Origin: Methylohalobius crimeensis 10Ki | GTDB taxonomy: Bacteria; Pseudomonadota; Gammaproteobacteria; Methylococcales; Methylothermaceae | Length of the DNA stretch: 64,000 nucleotides | Direction: 5' to 3' | Assembly (NCBI RefSeq): GCF_000421465.1 | Contig: NZ_ATXB01000001.1 | Location: 1,178,001 to 1,242,000 of the forward strand | In this document: in pieces, positions 63,409-64,000 of the stretch | How positions within the stretch are numbered: position 1 is the stretch's first letter | Layout: each line of letters starts with the position of its first letter | Notes under the pieces: generated by a model | Database searches by the model: none | Told to the model about the DNA's origin: nothing | The model's input: only the letters and a program-made list of their open reading frames with translations | Made by a program: the position numbers and the translations under genes

Positions 63409-64000
63409 ACGCGAGAACCACGGACAGCAAGTCGATGCAAAGCACGGATTGGCCCATGTATCGCGCTCTGGTGGGCCTCGGCCTGATCTGCTCGCTGGTG
63501 ATCGTCTCGGTGTTTGAATACACCGCACCGATCATCCGCAAGAATCAAGCAGCGGCACTGCGCCAGGCCATCTTCACGATCTTCCCTTTGGCTCGGACTT
63601 ATACGGCGTTTCATCTGAACGCCGAGGGGCAATTCAAAAGGATGACGGACGAGTCCGATACGGGCGCTGCGGTCTATGCCTGCTATGACCAGGGACAACG
63701 TCTGTTGGGATACGCCATCGAGGCGCAAGGCATGGGTTATCAGGATACCATTCGATTATTGTACGGCTACGCCCCGAAGCAATCCGCCATCGTGGGGATG
63801 GTGGTGTTGGAAAGCCGGGAGACGCCGGGCCTGGGCGCCCGCATCGCCAGCGATCCCGACTTTCTCCGCAATTTCCGGCAACTCGATGTGCGCCTGGCGG
63901 CGGATGGATCGAAACTGGCCCATCCCATCGAGGTCGTTCCAGCCGATCAAGCCCCGAAGCCGTGGCAGATCGATGCCATTAGCGGCGCTACCGTCTCTTC
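63405..64000 (+). CDS. rnfG: Electron transport complex subunit RnfG, 5' part
   Basis: GTG start at 63405 overlapping the rnfD stop (GTGA); the gene runs past the window edge, about 198 residues seen with no stop. One N-terminal membrane helix (ALVGLGLICSLVIVSVFEYTAPII), then the FMN-binding domain: GYAIEAQGMGYQDTIRLLYGY, VVLESRETPGLGARI and, at the edge, SGATVSS whose Thr is the covalent FMN site. Continues the rnf operon. Confidence 0.93.
   Translation, partial: MNARTTDSKSMQSTDWPMYRALVGLGLICSLVIVSVFEYTAPIIRKNQAAALRQAIFTIFPLARTYTAFHLNAEGQFKRMTDESDTGAAVYACYDQGQRLLGYAIEAQGMGYQDTIRLLYGYAPKQSAIVGMVVLESRETPGLGARIASDPDFLRNFRQLDVRLAADGSKLAHPIEVVPADQAPKPWQIDAISGATVS

Overview
The window looks like chromosome of a GC-rich gammaproteobacterium. 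The gene order hisF-hisI-hisE-tatA-tatB-tatC, a type II secretion pseudopilin, folate and plsY genes, tsaD, B12-dependent metH and an Rnf operon all fit. An orphan substrate-binding protein of the MxaJ type (quinoprotein dehydrogenase-associated) hints at a methylotroph or methanotroph, perhaps in Methylococcales. That placement is inference.

Layout. 1-15.8 kb is mostly conserved core: histidine synthesis, twin-arginine export, gspG, a TauE-like exporter, folM/folK/folB, plsY, a secreted DUF6748-like protein, then a minus-strand operon of an ATP-grasp ligase, a large protein with a papain-like Cys-His-Asn signature and tsaD. MltF, aspartate kinase and argC follow. 16-31 kb is an accessory zone. 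31.1-54.5 kb returns to core genes (erpA, anmK, an M23 peptidase, tyrS, a phosphohexomutase, metA, a fadD operon, metH). 55-64 kb is rnfB, a very long pyruvate:ferredoxin oxidoreductase, rnfC, rnfD and the start of rnfG, one operon that would couple pyruvate oxidation to the Rnf ion pump.

The accessory zone is the main discovery. An intact integron integrase (31119-32147, plus) has its cassette side to the left, and cassette genes lie on the minus strand as expected. Two cassettes can be bounded exactly by matching core sites. Cassette 1 (an ABC-type ATPase with a Toprim-like tail, possible phage defence) starts at GTTATAG and ends at CTATAAC. Cassette 2 (two small genes, one DUF2283) starts at GTTATGC and ends at GCATAAC. 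The array has been broken by two tandem IS630 copies, an IS4 element inside the second copy, an IS701-like element inside the right tip of that IS4, a truncated group II intron inserted in an attC site against the cassette direction, and REP-like repeats sitting at both broken attC sites. Further left are a transposase remnant, hicAB, a full-length group II intron with an RT-HNH protein, an IS110 element with a candidate bridge RNA inserted in a repeat beside a RAYT-type transposase, and a small secreted protein.

Other notable points: a 39-base palindromic unit repeated three times in frame inside metH, related in style to intergenic palindromes near 33.1 and 37.7 kb; an acyltransferase fused to an alpha/beta hydrolase next to fadD; and a 55-residue membrane protein missed by usual length cut-offs. 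No tRNA, rRNA or CRISPR array was seen.
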